The notes: generated from the sequence alone by a model not told the origin. Numbered from the stretch's first letter, positions 7,113 through 14,805 are shown. The stretch is 18,160 bases of DNA from Parvularcula sp038745625 (GCA_038745625.1 JBCDLG010000059.1:1-18160); one strand, 5' to 3'. Numbers and translations: made by a program.

Positions 7113-8967
7113 GGGTCAGGTTTTTCACGTGAACGAGGAGGAGGGAGAGGGCGGCAGGCGTGACACCCTCCACACGCCCAGCCTGGCCAAGGGTGACCGG
7201 CCGGGCCTGGGCCAGCTTTTCCGCCACCTCGTTGGAAAGACCCTTGAGTGCGCGGAAATCGAAATCGGCAGGGATAACGAGGGCCTCTTCGCGCCGGAAA
7301 CTCGCCATATCGGCCTCCTGACGCTCCAGGAAGCCTGAATAGGTGGCATCAGCCTCCAATTTGGCGCGATCATCGGCGTTGAAAGCGGTGAGCTGGGGGA
7401 AATGCCGCGCCAGATCGCCCAAGGTGACGTCGGGGAGAGACAGGAGATCCAGAACCGAGCGGCGGCGACCGTCCTGCTTCACCTTGATGCCCCATGCGGA
7501 CGCTTCGTTGGGCGTGACCTTGGTGGCGTCAGCCCAATCGCGCAGATCCGTCCAACGCTGGTGTTTCACGTGAAACAGCTCCGCGCGCTCCGCGCCAACC
7601 AAGCCCATCTCCAAGCCCTTTGGCGTCAGGCGGTCATCGGCGTTGTCCGCCCTCAGGCTCAGCCGATACTCAGCTCTGGAGGTGAACATACGATAGGGCT
7701 CGGAGACGCCGTGGGTCACCAAATCATCAATCAAAACACCGATATAGCCTTCGCTTCGATCCACCGAGAAGGGCTCGTCTTCGGGCGCGAGCGCAGCGTT
7801 GGTGCCAGCGACAAGGCCTTGTGCCCCCGCTTCCTCGTAGCCGGTGGTGCCATTGATCTGACCCGCCAAGAACAGGCCCGGCATCGACCGCAGCTCCAAC
7901 CGCCGATCGAGCGCCCGCGGATCCACATAGTCATATTCGATCGCGTAGCCATGCTGCAGAATCGCCGCGTCCTCAAGGCCTCGAATGGCCCGGACGAAGC
8001 GATCCTGGACCTCGGCGGGGAGGGACGTCGAGATCCCATTGGGATAGACGGTGTGATCGTCGAGACCTTCCGGTTCGAGGAAAATCTGGTGGCTCTCTTT
8101 TCCAGCGAACCGAACGATCTTGTCCTCGATCGACGGGCAGTAGCGTGGGCCCTTGCCCGCAATCGCGCCGCCGTAAACCGCTGAACGATGAAGGTTTTCG
8201 CGAATGATCGCGTGGGCTTCGGCCGATGTCTCGGTAATTCCGCAAGAAATCTGCGGGACCGCAATACGATCCGTCAGAAAAGAAAAGGGTAGGGGCTCGT
8301 CATCCGCGGGCTGCATCTCGAGCCGGTCCCAGTGGATCGTCCTACCATCAAGCCGAGCAGGGGTCCCGGTTTTGAGGCGACCCATGGGCAACCCCATGGC
8401 TTCTAACCGCTCTCCCAGCGCATTGGCTGGTCCCTCACCCTGCCGTCCTGCGGGAATACGCTCATCCCCGCGGTGGATCATGCCGCGCAAGAACGTGCCC
8501 GAGGTCAAGACAACAGCGTCCGCCTCCACAGTCCGGCCGTCTTCAAGCGACACGCCGCAGCAAACGCCGTCACGGACGATCACGTCGCCAACAGCACCCT
8601 CAAGCACCGATAGTCCCGGTTGATCGCCAATCAGGCGCTGCATAGCCTCGCGATAGAGCTTGCGGTCGGCCTGGGCGCGCGGTCCGCGGACCGCTGGGCC
8701 CTTGGAGCGATTCAGAAGCCTGAACTGGATGCCTGACCGATCAATGGCTCGGCCCATCAGGCCGTCCAGCGCGTCGATTTCACGAACCAAATGCCCCTTC
8801 CCCACCCCGCCAATCGCCGGGTTGCAGGACATTTCGCCGATCGTGGCGGCTTTATGGGTGATGAGAATGGTGTCCGCGCCCATGCGCGCAGCGGCGGACG
8901 CGGCCTCGCAGCCAGCGTGTCCGCCGCCCACCACAATGACTCGCCGATCGCGGCTCTCGTGTTTCAC
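7102..8967 (-). CDS. mnmG: tRNA uridine-5-carboxymethylaminomethyl modification enzyme, FAD subunit
   Basis: MnmG (GidA) works with MnmE to install the carboxymethylaminomethyl or aminomethyl group at wobble U34 of tRNAs. At 621 residues it is full length. The FAD-binding VIVVGGGHAGCEAA is at 10-23 and MSCNPAIGGVGKGHL at 46-60. PRYCPSIEDKI carries a conserved Cys, and the C-terminal helical MnmE-contacting domain ends VEGVTPAALSLLLVHVK. The start is GTG 8967. It is the only start codon between the in-frame mnmE stop and the FAD motif, and it lies in the centre of a parS sequence with no Shine-Dalgarno. Two further parS or parS-like sequences lie inside the gene (7562 and 7121), where parS is read as FHVKH and VHVKN. 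Confidence 0.97.
   Translation of the reverse strand: MKHESRDRRVIVVGGGHAGCEAASAAARMGADTILITHKAATIGEMSCNPAIGGVGKGHLVREIDALDGLMGRAIDRSGIQFRLLNRSKGPAVRGPRAQADRKLYREAMQRLIGDQPGLSVLEGAVGDVIVRDGVCCGVSLEDGRTVEADAVVLTSGTFLRGMIHRGDERIPAGRQGEGPANALGERLEAMGLPMGRLKTGTPARLDGRTIHWDRLEMQPADDEPLPFSFLTDRIAVPQISCGITETSAEAHAIIRENLHRSAVYGGAIAGKGPRYCPSIEDKIVRFAGKESHQIFLEPEGLDDHTVYPNGISTSLPAEVQDRFVRAIRGLEDAAILQHGYAIEYDYVDPRALDRRLELRSMPGLFLAGQINGTTGYEEAGAQGLVAGTNAALAPEDEPFSVDRSEGYIGVLIDDLVTHGVSEPYRMFTSRAEYRLSLRADNADDRLTPKGLEMGLVGAERAELFHVKHQRWTDLRDWADATKVTPNEASAWGIKVKQDGRRRSVLDLLSLPDVTLGDLARHFPQLTAFNADDRAKLEADATYSGFLERQEADMASFRREEALVIPADFDFRALKGLSNEVAEKLAQARPVTLGQAGRVEGVTPAALSLLLVHVKNLTRAA
7121..7136. other. Degenerate parS-like site near the mnmG 3' end
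   Basis: TTTTTCACGTGAACGA keeps the CACGTG centre and matches the 16-bp parS consensus TGTTTCACGTGAAACA at 13 positions; mismatches are one on the left arm and two on the right. It is read in mnmG as VHVKN. It may be a weak ParB nucleation site or an eroded parS. Confidence 0.45.
7562..7577. other. parS: parS centromere site (perfect consensus) inside mnmG
   Basis: TGTTTCACGTGAAACA is a perfect 16-bp palindrome identical to the universal chromosomal parS consensus recognised by ParB. It lies within mnmG and is translated as LFHVKHQ. It is about 1.9 kb from parB and 7.4 kb from the putative origin, the expected range for an alphaproteobacterial centromere. Confidence 0.96.
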
Positions 8968-8975
8968 GTGAAACG
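8960..8975. other. parS: parS centromere site overlapping the mnmG start codon
   Basis: TGTTTCACGTGAAACG matches 15 of 16 parS positions, differing only at the last base. It spans the gap between the mnmE stop (8977-8979) and mnmG and includes the mnmG GTG start (8967-8965) in its core. It occupies the whole space where a ribosome site for mnmG would be. Confidence 0.93.
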
Positions 8976-8976
8976 C

Positions 8977-10275
8977 CTATTTTCCGATGCAGAAGGATGA
9001 AAAGATATCGTCGAGGATATCGTCCGGAGCGATACGTCCCGTCAACTCCTCAAGGCGCCGCGCCGCCGCGCGCAACCTCTCGGAGAGCACCTCCGGCTCG
9101 GCCGTGCCATCGCCAAAACCCTCGAGCAGCTCCAGCGCCGCCGCCAGCAGCGATTGTTGCCGCTCCGTCGCGGCCAAGCCTGGCGCCGCCATGGCGTCGA
9201 GCCGTTCCGTTATCGCCGACAGCACCCGCCCAACGCTTGCTGGATGGCTGCCCGACACCGCGATGCCCTGCGCCTCTCCAGCACCAAGGTCAGCCTTGGT
9301 GGCGAGCCGGAGGTCACCCTCCCGCTCGAGCTCGACGAGCCAGTCCGGCGGCAGCCCATCGCCCGAAGGCCAGGCGATCAGGCGAAGATCGGCGGCGGCG
9401 GCGGCCTGTCTTGCCCGTTTGATTCCTTCCGCCTCAATCGATGACGCGCCGTCCGCCCGGATCCCCGCGGTATCGATCAATGTCACCAGATGGCCGCCGA
9501 TTTCGAGACGCTCAGAAACGATATCCCTGGTCGTTCCAGCCTCAGGCGAGACGATAGCGCGCTCTGAATCAACGATCCTATTGAAAAGCGTGGATTTTCC
9601 AACGTTGGGCGGACCTATGATGGCCACCTTGATGCCGTCTTGGACCCGCCGCGCCTTGGCGGATCCCTCCAGCACATCGGTGAGAGACATCCGTACACGG
9701 TCGATCGCTGGCCTCGCGCCCGCCGCGACCGCGCCGGGAACGTCCTCCTCATCGGGGAAATCGACTGCCGCGTCGAGCATCGCCATCGCCTCGATCAGGT
9801 CCCGCCGCCAGGTATCGGCTGCATCGCGTAGCACGCCGCGCAGACCGTCCATCGCCTGTTTATGTTGCAGGGTCGTTTCGGCCTCGAGAAGATCGGCCAG
9901 CCCTTCAGCCTGGGTAAGATCGAGCTTACCCTCGGCGAAAGCGCGCATCGTGAAGGCGCCGGGGCCGGCTGGTTCTACCCCGATCGAAAGGAGCGCTTGG
10001 CTGAGCCGCCGCTCCACGGCCAGCGAGCCGTGGAGGTGAAGCTCCGCCACGTCCTCGCCAGTGAAACTGCGGGGCCCCGGAAACCAAAGCGCGAGACCAT
10101 CGTCGATGACGCCGTCGGGGTCACGGACAGTGACCCGGCGCGCGTAGCGAGGTTTCCCGCGTCCGCCTGTTAAGGTTACCAGCACGTCCCCCGCACGCGG
10201 CCCGGAGATACGGTAAACAGCCACACCTGCTCGCCCGCTGCCACTCGCCCGCGCAAAAATCGTGGTGCCGTTCAA
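8977..10275 (-). CDS. mnmE: tRNA modification GTPase
   Basis: MnmE (TrmE) is the GTPase partner of MnmG in U34 modification. The 432-residue product has the tetrahydrofolate-binding N-terminal domain (TIFARASG...GVAVYRISGP, FTGEDVAELHLHG). The G domain has GPPNVGKST (221-229), the TTRD switch (248-251) and DTAG (268-271), and the protein ends in the signature FCIGK. The G4 motif, normally NKxD, reads TKAD (326-329), so its first residue is changed. The start is TTG 10275, overlapping the stop of the DUF6489-like gene (TTGA). The stop TAG is in the same frame as mnmG, with only GCG TTT CAC between TAG and the mnmG GTG. Confidence 0.96.
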   Translation of the reverse strand: MNGTTIFARASGSGRAGVAVYRISGPRAGDVLVTLTGGRGKPRYARRVTVRDPDGVIDDGLALWFPGPRSFTGEDVAELHLHGSLAVERRLSQALLSIGVEPAGPGAFTMRAFAEGKLDLTQAEGLADLLEAETTLQHKQAMDGLRGVLRDAADTWRRDLIEAMAMLDAAVDFPDEEDVPGAVAAGARPAIDRVRMSLTDVLEGSAKARRVQDGIKVAIIGPPNVGKSTLFNRIVDSERAIVSPEAGTTRDIVSERLEIGGHLVTLIDTAGIRADGASSIEAEGIKRARQAAAAADLRLIAWPSGDGLPPDWLVELEREGDLRLATKADLGAGEAQGIAVSGSHPASVGRVLSAITERLDAMAAPGLAATERQQSLLAAALELLEGFGDGTAEPEVLSERLRAAARRLEELTGRIAPDDILDDIFSSFCIGK

Positions 10276-10514
10276 CCCTTGCCCGCGCTCTTGGTGGCTT
10301 GCGCGAAGGCGGCCTGGATCATTTCCAGCGACTGGCCACCGGTGGACATCGCGCGTTCAAAGAAACGCACCGGATCCGACAGGGTGTCGATGTTCTCCTT
10401 CACGCGCTCGGTGAGGGCATCCGTCATCACGGCGTTCACCGCGGTGAGGTCCGGCAGGCCCATCAAGGTCCGCGCTTCTTCAGGCGTGCAGTCAAGGTTC
10501 ACAGTGATTTTCAT
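10272..10514 (-). CDS. Small conserved alphaproteobacterial protein, DUF6489-like
   Basis: An 80-residue soluble protein beginning MKITVNLDCTPEEARTLMGLPDL, which I recall as the start of the DUF6489 family of small alphaproteobacterial proteins of unknown function. After that it is predicted helical, with an amphipathic central part (VNAVMTDALTERVKENIDTL) and a C-terminal helix with FFERAMSTGGQSLEMIQAAFAQATK. The tail has a phasin-like look, but that is only impression. No signal peptide or membrane segment. The stop overlaps the mnmE TTG start, suggesting that its translation drives mnmE. No Shine-Dalgarno is seen upstream of its ATG. The family assignment is from memory and needs a profile search. 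Confidence 0.75.
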   Translation of the reverse strand: MKITVNLDCTPEEARTLMGLPDLTAVNAVMTDALTERVKENIDTLSDPVRFFERAMSTGGQSLEMIQAAFAQATKSAGKG

Positions 10515-10599
10515 AAGAAAGACGCAAACGCTGCCCCCCTTCGACTGTCAAGCGGGGCGGCTGCTCTCCCTTCCTTCTTCGGCAGGGCATTTGGCGCCC

Positions 10600-11079
10600 T
10601 TAAGAGCGCACCGCACGAATGGCGCCGACACCGAGGAAAAGAAGAGCAAGAACCACCGCGACACCCGCCAGCCCAAACTTCACCGGCGTGAGCACGTCCT
10701 TGAACTGCAAAAGCGATTCATACCCCTTGAGCGCCAGCGCCTGGGTTGTGTTCTCCATGAGATCGAACACCCCGGCTCCAAAGGCGGGCCAGACAAGGAC
10801 GCTGCGCAAGCCGCCTGCGAACCGCCAGACGATCCCGGCCAGGAGTCCGACATAGGCGATGGGATAAGCGGTGTCGTTGACCACCGTCATCCAGAAATGC
10901 GCGTTTTTCTGCTCGGGTGTCATGGCGTTCAGAAGCGCGAACGCATCAGACCCGTTCATCCGAAAATCGAGCACGGCACCCCCGGCCGCCTCGAGACCGA
11001 GCGCGAAGGAGACGTTGATCACCATGATCGCGACGAACAGCGCGATCAGCACCCACGTCTTCGAAATGAAATCCAGCAT
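10600..11079 (-). CDS. Hypothetical four-helix integral membrane protein
   Basis: A 159-residue protein with four hydrophobic segments: about 8-29 (WVLIALFVAIMVINVSFALGL), 70-89 (TAYPIAYVGLLAGIVWRFAG), 93-109 and 134-155. The first periplasmic or cytosolic loop holds NGSDAFALLNAMTPEQKNAHFWMTVVNDTAYP. The third segment ends in FDLMENTTQAL; a D-x-x-EN motif at a membrane edge recurs in small bacterial membrane proteins of unknown function. I do not recognise a named family. The ribosome site is strong (AGGGAGGG before ATG), part of which could pair in a hairpin with the preceding CCCTCT. It lies 52 bases downstream of rho; the gap to the next gene is 85 bases with no clear terminator. Confidence 0.8.
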   Translation of the reverse strand: MLDFISKTWVLIALFVAIMVINVSFALGLEAAGGAVLDFRMNGSDAFALLNAMTPEQKNAHFWMTVVNDTAYPIAYVGLLAGIVWRFAGGLRSVLVWPAFGAGVFDLMENTTQALALKGYESLLQFKDVLTPVKFGLAGVAVVLALLFLGVGAIRAVRS

Positions 11080-11131
11080 GGCGCCCTCCCTCTAGCGACA
11101 TTAGCGTCATCAGAGGGGGCTTCGTCCACCG

Positions 11132-12421
11132 CTAGGTGTTCATCGAGTCGAAGAAGTCTTTGTTGGTCTTCACCTGCCGCAGCTTATCGAGGAGGAAATC
11201 GATCGAGTCTTGCGGGTTCATCGGCGACAGGATGCGGCGGAGGACAAAGATCTTCGCAAGCTCGTCCTTCGGAATAAGCCGGTCTTCGTTCCGTGTACCC
11301 GACTTGCCGATGTCCATGGCTGGGAAGACGCGTTTGTCAGCAACCTTCCGATCAAGGACGACTTCGGAGTTACCGGTGCCCTTAAACTCCTCGAAGACAA
11401 CCTCGTCCATCCGGCTGCCGGTGTCGATGAGTGCCGTGGCGATGATCGTCAGGGAGCCGCCTTCTTCGATGTTCCGTGCGGCGCCAAAGAAGCGCTTGGG
11501 CCGCTGAAGGGCGTTAGCGTCCACACCCCCGGTGAGGACCTTGCCAGAGCTTGGGACGGTCGCGTTGTAAGCGCGGCCAAGACGCGTGATCGAGTCGAGC
11601 AAGATCACCACATCGCGGCCATGCTCGACCAGGCGCTTGGCCTTTTCAATCACCATTTCAGAGACTTGGACGTGGCGCGTTGCTGGCTCGTCAAAGGTTG
11701 AAGAGACAACCTCTCCGCGAACGGAGCGCTGCATATCCGTCACCTCTTCCGGCCGCTCGTCGATCAGGAGAACGATGAGATAGCACTCGGGGTGGTTCGC
11801 GGTGATCGCGTGTGCAATATTCTGCAGAAGGACGGTTTTACCCGTCCGCGGCGGCGCCACGATCAGCGAGCGCTGGCCCTTACCGATCGGCGCCACGATA
11901 TCAATGACGCGGTTGGACAGATCCTTCTTCTCTTTGAGATCCATCGTCTCTTTCGAGATCACCTCCATGCGGAGACGTTCGTCCGGATAAAGAGGGGTGA
12001 GGTTATCAAAGTGGACCTTGAGACGCGCTTTTTCGGGTTCCTCGAAATTGATCGTATCGAGGCTTGTCAGAGCAAAATAGCGCTCACCGTCTTTGGGGCT
12101 GCGGATCTCCCCCGACACGGTATCGCCGGTTTTAAGCGTGAACTTCCGGATCATCTGCGGCGAGCAGTAGATGTCGTCGGGGCCGGCCAAGTAGTTCGCA
12201 TCCGCTGAACGCAAGAAACCGAAGCCGTCGGGCAGGATCTCAAGAACGCCCGAGCCCATGATCTCAACATCTTCGTCCGCAAGCTCGCGCAGGATGGCAA
12301 AAAGGAGGTCCTGCTTGCGAAGCGCTGAGGCATTCTCGACGCCTACGGTCTCAGCGAAACTGACGAGATCTTGAGGGGTTTTCTCCTTGAGCTCGTCAAG
12401 GGTGATACGTTCGGGGAGCAT
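11132..12421 (-). CDS. rho: Transcription termination factor Rho
   Basis: Hexameric RNA-dependent ATPase that ends transcripts and limits antisense transcription. Full length at 429 residues, without the long N-terminal insertion of some high-GC bacteria. The N-terminal helical domain starts LDELKEKTPQDLV, and the primary RNA-binding site contains DGFGFLR (65-71) and an aromatic patch to YCSP. Then come Walker A APPRTGKT (189-196), LLIDERPEEVTDM (218-230), LLDSITRLGRAYN (274-286), the Q-loop around VPSSGKVLTGGVDANAL (289-305) and an intact R-loop region. It starts at ATG 12421. The 109-base gap upstream to the hydrolase gene (12422-12530) shows no clear terminator or promoter that I can support. 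Confidence 0.98.
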   Translation of the reverse strand: MLPERITLDELKEKTPQDLVSFAETVGVENASALRKQDLLFAILRELADEDVEIMGSGVLEILPDGFGFLRSADANYLAGPDDIYCSPQMIRKFTLKTGDTVSGEIRSPKDGERYFALTSLDTINFEEPEKARLKVHFDNLTPLYPDERLRMEVISKETMDLKEKKDLSNRVIDIVAPIGKGQRSLIVAPPRTGKTVLLQNIAHAITANHPECYLIVLLIDERPEEVTDMQRSVRGEVVSSTFDEPATRHVQVSEMVIEKAKRLVEHGRDVVILLDSITRLGRAYNATVPSSGKVLTGGVDANALQRPKRFFGAARNIEEGGSLTIIATALIDTGSRMDEVVFEEFKGTGNSEVVLDRKVADKRVFPAMDIGKSGTRNEDRLIPKDELAKIFVLRRILSPMNPQDSIDFLLDKLRQVKTNKDFFDSMNT

Positions 12422-12530
12422 AGTGGGTCCAAAGATAAAGCGGCCAGGACGGCGCTATGGACGAAAGAAAGGGGAGGCGACGCACCGGGACCGGCACGTC
12501 ATGAGCAGCTAGGGCCGCTGGGCGCGTCCG

Positions 12531-13310
12531 TCAAGCATGGGGGCCTCCGCGCTCCTGTTCATCCCAGAATGCGTGCAGATGTTTCGCGATCCATGCGGGC
12601 TGTTGGGCGACGACCCAATGGCCCGCGCCGTCATGGATTTTGAGCGGTACGCCCTGTTTCTCAGCGAACAGTTTGGCCGTTTCCACGCGGACATAAGGGT
12701 CGTGGGCACCCCAAAGGGCCATGCCTTTCGCGGGTAGACTTGCGAGCTCATCGAGCCATTCGCCATGGATCCTGAGGCCGCGCGCTGAACGGTAGAGCTT
12801 CAAGATCGCTGACCGCATAACCTCACTGTTGGCAGCCACCTCTTTTTCCACGAGGTCGGGCGGCATGCCGTTGCGGGTGAGAACGCGGCGCACAAAGCTT
12901 GGGCTGCTAAGCGCCATAGCGATCTCGCCCAGCACGGGCGTGGCCCAAATCCGGGCCATCAGATGCCCGCCATAACTCTCATGCAACGTCGCGCCAGAAA
13001 TTGCCCAACTCGCAAACCAGTCCGGGTTGAGGCTGACCACCCGGAGCGTGAGAAGGGCTCCCCAGTCATGCCCAACAATGTCGACCGGGCCTTTGGCTTC
13101 GGCGATGGGTTTGGCTTGTTCCGCTAGCCACGCGGCATAAGCCTCTTTGGTGCAGGCAAAGCCAGACGGCAGAGGCACGCCGAAGCCCGGGAGCTCCATC
13201 GCGTGGACATCACGCCGGGTCTCACGCAGCTCAGCAACCACGCCATCCCAAAGCGCCTTGGTGTCCGGCACGCCGTGAACGAGGATCAGCGGCCGCTCTG
13301 ACGAGGTCAT
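12531..13310 (-). CDS. Alpha/beta hydrolase with aspartate nucleophile (epoxide hydrolase/dehalogenase-like)
   Basis: A 259-residue alpha/beta-hydrolase. HGVPD (12-16) forms the oxyanion region. The nucleophile elbow is GHDWGA (80-85) with Asp 82 rather than Ser, as in epoxide hydrolases and haloalkane or fluoroacetate dehalogenases. The likely acid is D204 in WGAHDPYV, and the base is H231 in GAGHWV. The cap between about 110 and 185 is helical and short. The substrate cannot be told: epoxide, haloacid or ester are all possible. No signal peptide, so cytosolic. Its ATG lies one base after the hemJ stop, so it is co-translated with hemJ; a role in haem metabolism does not follow from that. 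Confidence 0.88.
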   Translation of the reverse strand: MTSSERPLILVHGVPDTKALWDGVVAELRETRRDVHAMELPGFGVPLPSGFACTKEAYAAWLAEQAKPIAEAKGPVDIVGHDWGALLTLRVVSLNPDWFASWAISGATLHESYGGHLMARIWATPVLGEIAMALSSPSFVRRVLTRNGMPPDLVEKEVAANSEVMRSAILKLYRSARGLRIHGEWLDELASLPAKGMALWGAHDPYVRVETAKLFAEKQGVPLKIHDGAGHWVVAQQPAWIAKHLHAFWDEQERGGPHA

Positions 13311-13311
13311 A

Positions 13312-13761
13312 TCATTGCACCAGCGGCTTCAGGATCACCATGAAGACGATGATCGCGAGCAGGCCGAACGGCACCTCATTCATCATCCGCCAGAACTTCT
13401 CCGTGCGCGGGCGCTCACCAACGGCGAATTTTTTCCGGCTCGATGAGAAGAACCCATGCACCCCGGATAGAGCCAAGACGGCGGCAAACTTGATCAGGAA
13501 CCAGCCATCATTGCCCCAAGCCGGCGCCACCGCGACCAGCAGCAAGCCAAAAGCCCATGTGGCAATCATCGCGGGGTTGATGATCCGCCGGAGAAGCAGG
13601 TTCTGCGCGTTGATCAACATCTTCTCGGCTTCACCGCCCGGCTCGGCAGCAAACTGGTAGACGAAAAGCCGGGGCAGATAGAGCATCCCTGCCATCCAGG
13701 CGATAACCGCCAGGACGTGCAGGGCCTTGATCCAATTGTATGCGGGGGCGAGCCAATCCAT
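13312..13761 (-). CDS. hemJ: Protoporphyrinogen IX oxidase, HemJ type
   Basis: A 149-residue inner-membrane protein of the HemJ (UPF0093) family, which oxidises protoporphyrinogen IX to protoporphyrin IX. It has four hydrophobic segments: about 10-29, 62-80, 88-104 and 128-147. The family core NWIKALHVLAVIAWMAGMLYLPRLFVY (9-35) carries the essential His 15 and Arg 31; RRIINPAMI (58-66) and LSGVHGFF (98-105) with H102 are also present. The position after VY, which I remember as His in most relatives (YH), is Gln 36 here. Lying 9 bases downstream of hemE and ahead of the hydrolase, it fits a haem operon with hemE; hemH lies 11 kb away on the other strand. Confidence 0.92.
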   Translation of the reverse strand: MDWLAPAYNWIKALHVLAVIAWMAGMLYLPRLFVYQFAAEPGGEAEKMLINAQNLLLRRIINPAMIATWAFGLLLVAVAPAWGNDGWFLIKFAAVLALSGVHGFFSSSRKKFAVGERPRTEKFWRMMNEVPFGLLAIIVFMVILKPLVQ

Positions 13762-13770
13762 CTCCGCGCC

Positions 13771-14802
13771 TTAGAAGGACCGAATGATTCTGACCAGCTC
13801 TGCGACATGCTCGGGCGGCGTTTCGGGAACGAAACCATGGCCGCAATTAAAGATATAAGGGCGGCTTTTGAACGTCTCTAGAAGCTCTTTGGCCGCACGC
13901 TCCATTGCCGGTCCGCCTTGCACCACGAGCAATGGGTCGAGCCCCCCCTGGAGAGCCGTCGCTGATCCCAGCGCATCGCGCGCCCAAGAGGGCGGCAGCG
14001 CAAAGTCGAGGGCGATCCCGTCAAAGGCTTCGTTCTCGGCGGCCTGCGTATAAAGCGGTCCTGCGCCTTTCGGCAGGTAAATGATCGGCACATCCGCCGT
14101 CGCTTTGACGCGTTTGGCGATTTCGGCGCTCGGCTCAAGGCAAAGCTTGCGGAAGAGATCCTCGGGCAAGCCAGCTGCCCAGCTGTCGAACAGCTTGAGC
14201 GCGTTGGCGCCCGCTTTGGCTTGGGCGATGAGATAGTCGGCCGTCGCATCAACCAGCATGGTCATCAGCCGATCAGTCATTTCGGGATCGGAATAAACAA
14301 GGCGGCGCGTGGCTGCGGGGTCCTTTATGCCTTGTCCATTGATCATATAGGTGGCGACTGTCCACGGCGCGCCCGCAAAGCCGATCAGCGCTTTTTCCTT
14401 CGGCAAGGCGGCGCGGACCCGTTCCACGGTTTCAAAGACAGGGGCGAGGGCCGGGAGCACATTGGTTGGATCGAACCGGTCAAGAAGCTGAGGCGAGACG
14501 ACCGGCTCCAGGAGAGGACCTTCGCCCGCTGCAAACCGCACACCCTGGCCAAGCGCGTGGGGGATCAGAAGGATATCGGCAAACAGGATCGCGGCATCGA
14601 CATCGAACCGCCGGATCGGCTGCAAGGTCACTTCGGCGGCGTCTTCGGGATGAAGGCAGAATTCAACGAAGCTCGGATGCTTCGCTCGCACTTCGCGGTA
14701 CTCAGGAAGGTAGCGTCCCGCTTGCCGCATAAACCATATCGGCGGGGGCGTTAGGGTTTCACCGCGAAGCACCGATGTGAGGGGGTCGTCCCACTTACTC
14801 AT
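13771..14802 (-). CDS. hemE: Uroporphyrinogen decarboxylase
   Basis: Decarboxylates the four acetate side chains of uroporphyrinogen III to coproporphyrinogen III. At 343 residues it is full length. PIWFMRQAGRYLPEY (21-35) gives Arg 26 and Arg 30, FADIL (75-79) gives catalytic Asp 76, and FAGAPWTVATYM (142-153) gives Tyr 152. LFDSWAAGL (204-212) gives Ser 207, and FNCGHG (318-323) gives His 322. The usual LQGNLDP loop reads LQGGLDP (284-290), with Gly replacing Asn. It is the origin-proximal gene of the minus-strand run; hemE flanking oriC is the arrangement known in Caulobacter and Rickettsia. Confidence 0.97.
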   Translation of the reverse strand: MSKWDDPLTSVLRGETLTPPPIWFMRQAGRYLPEYREVRAKHPSFVEFCLHPEDAAEVTLQPIRRFDVDAAILFADILLIPHALGQGVRFAAGEGPLLEPVVSPQLLDRFDPTNVLPALAPVFETVERVRAALPKEKALIGFAGAPWTVATYMINGQGIKDPAATRRLVYSDPEMTDRLMTMLVDATADYLIAQAKAGANALKLFDSWAAGLPEDLFRKLCLEPSAEIAKRVKATADVPIIYLPKGAGPLYTQAAENEAFDGIALDFALPPSWARDALGSATALQGGLDPLLVVQGGPAMERAAKELLETFKSRPYIFNCGHGFVPETPPEHVAELVRIIRSF

Positions 14803-14805
14803 AGG

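Noticed and set aside
7402..8184. Plus-strand 260-codon open frame opposite mnmG
   Set aside because: Shadow of mnmG; no motif, and the frame merely reflects high-GC codon bias.
8987..10039. Plus-strand 350-codon open frame opposite mnmE
   Set aside because: Ser/Arg/Ala-rich composition typical of an antisense frame in a high-GC gene; mnmE is unambiguous.
10279..11277. Plus-strand 332-codon open frame opposite the DUF6489-like, membrane and rho genes
   Set aside because: Crosses three minus-strand genes and their gaps, with charged low-complexity composition; not a believable protein.
12480..12535. Terminator for the hydrolase gene upstream of rho
   Set aside because: Only short GC inverted pieces (AGC/GCT) and no T-run on the minus strand.
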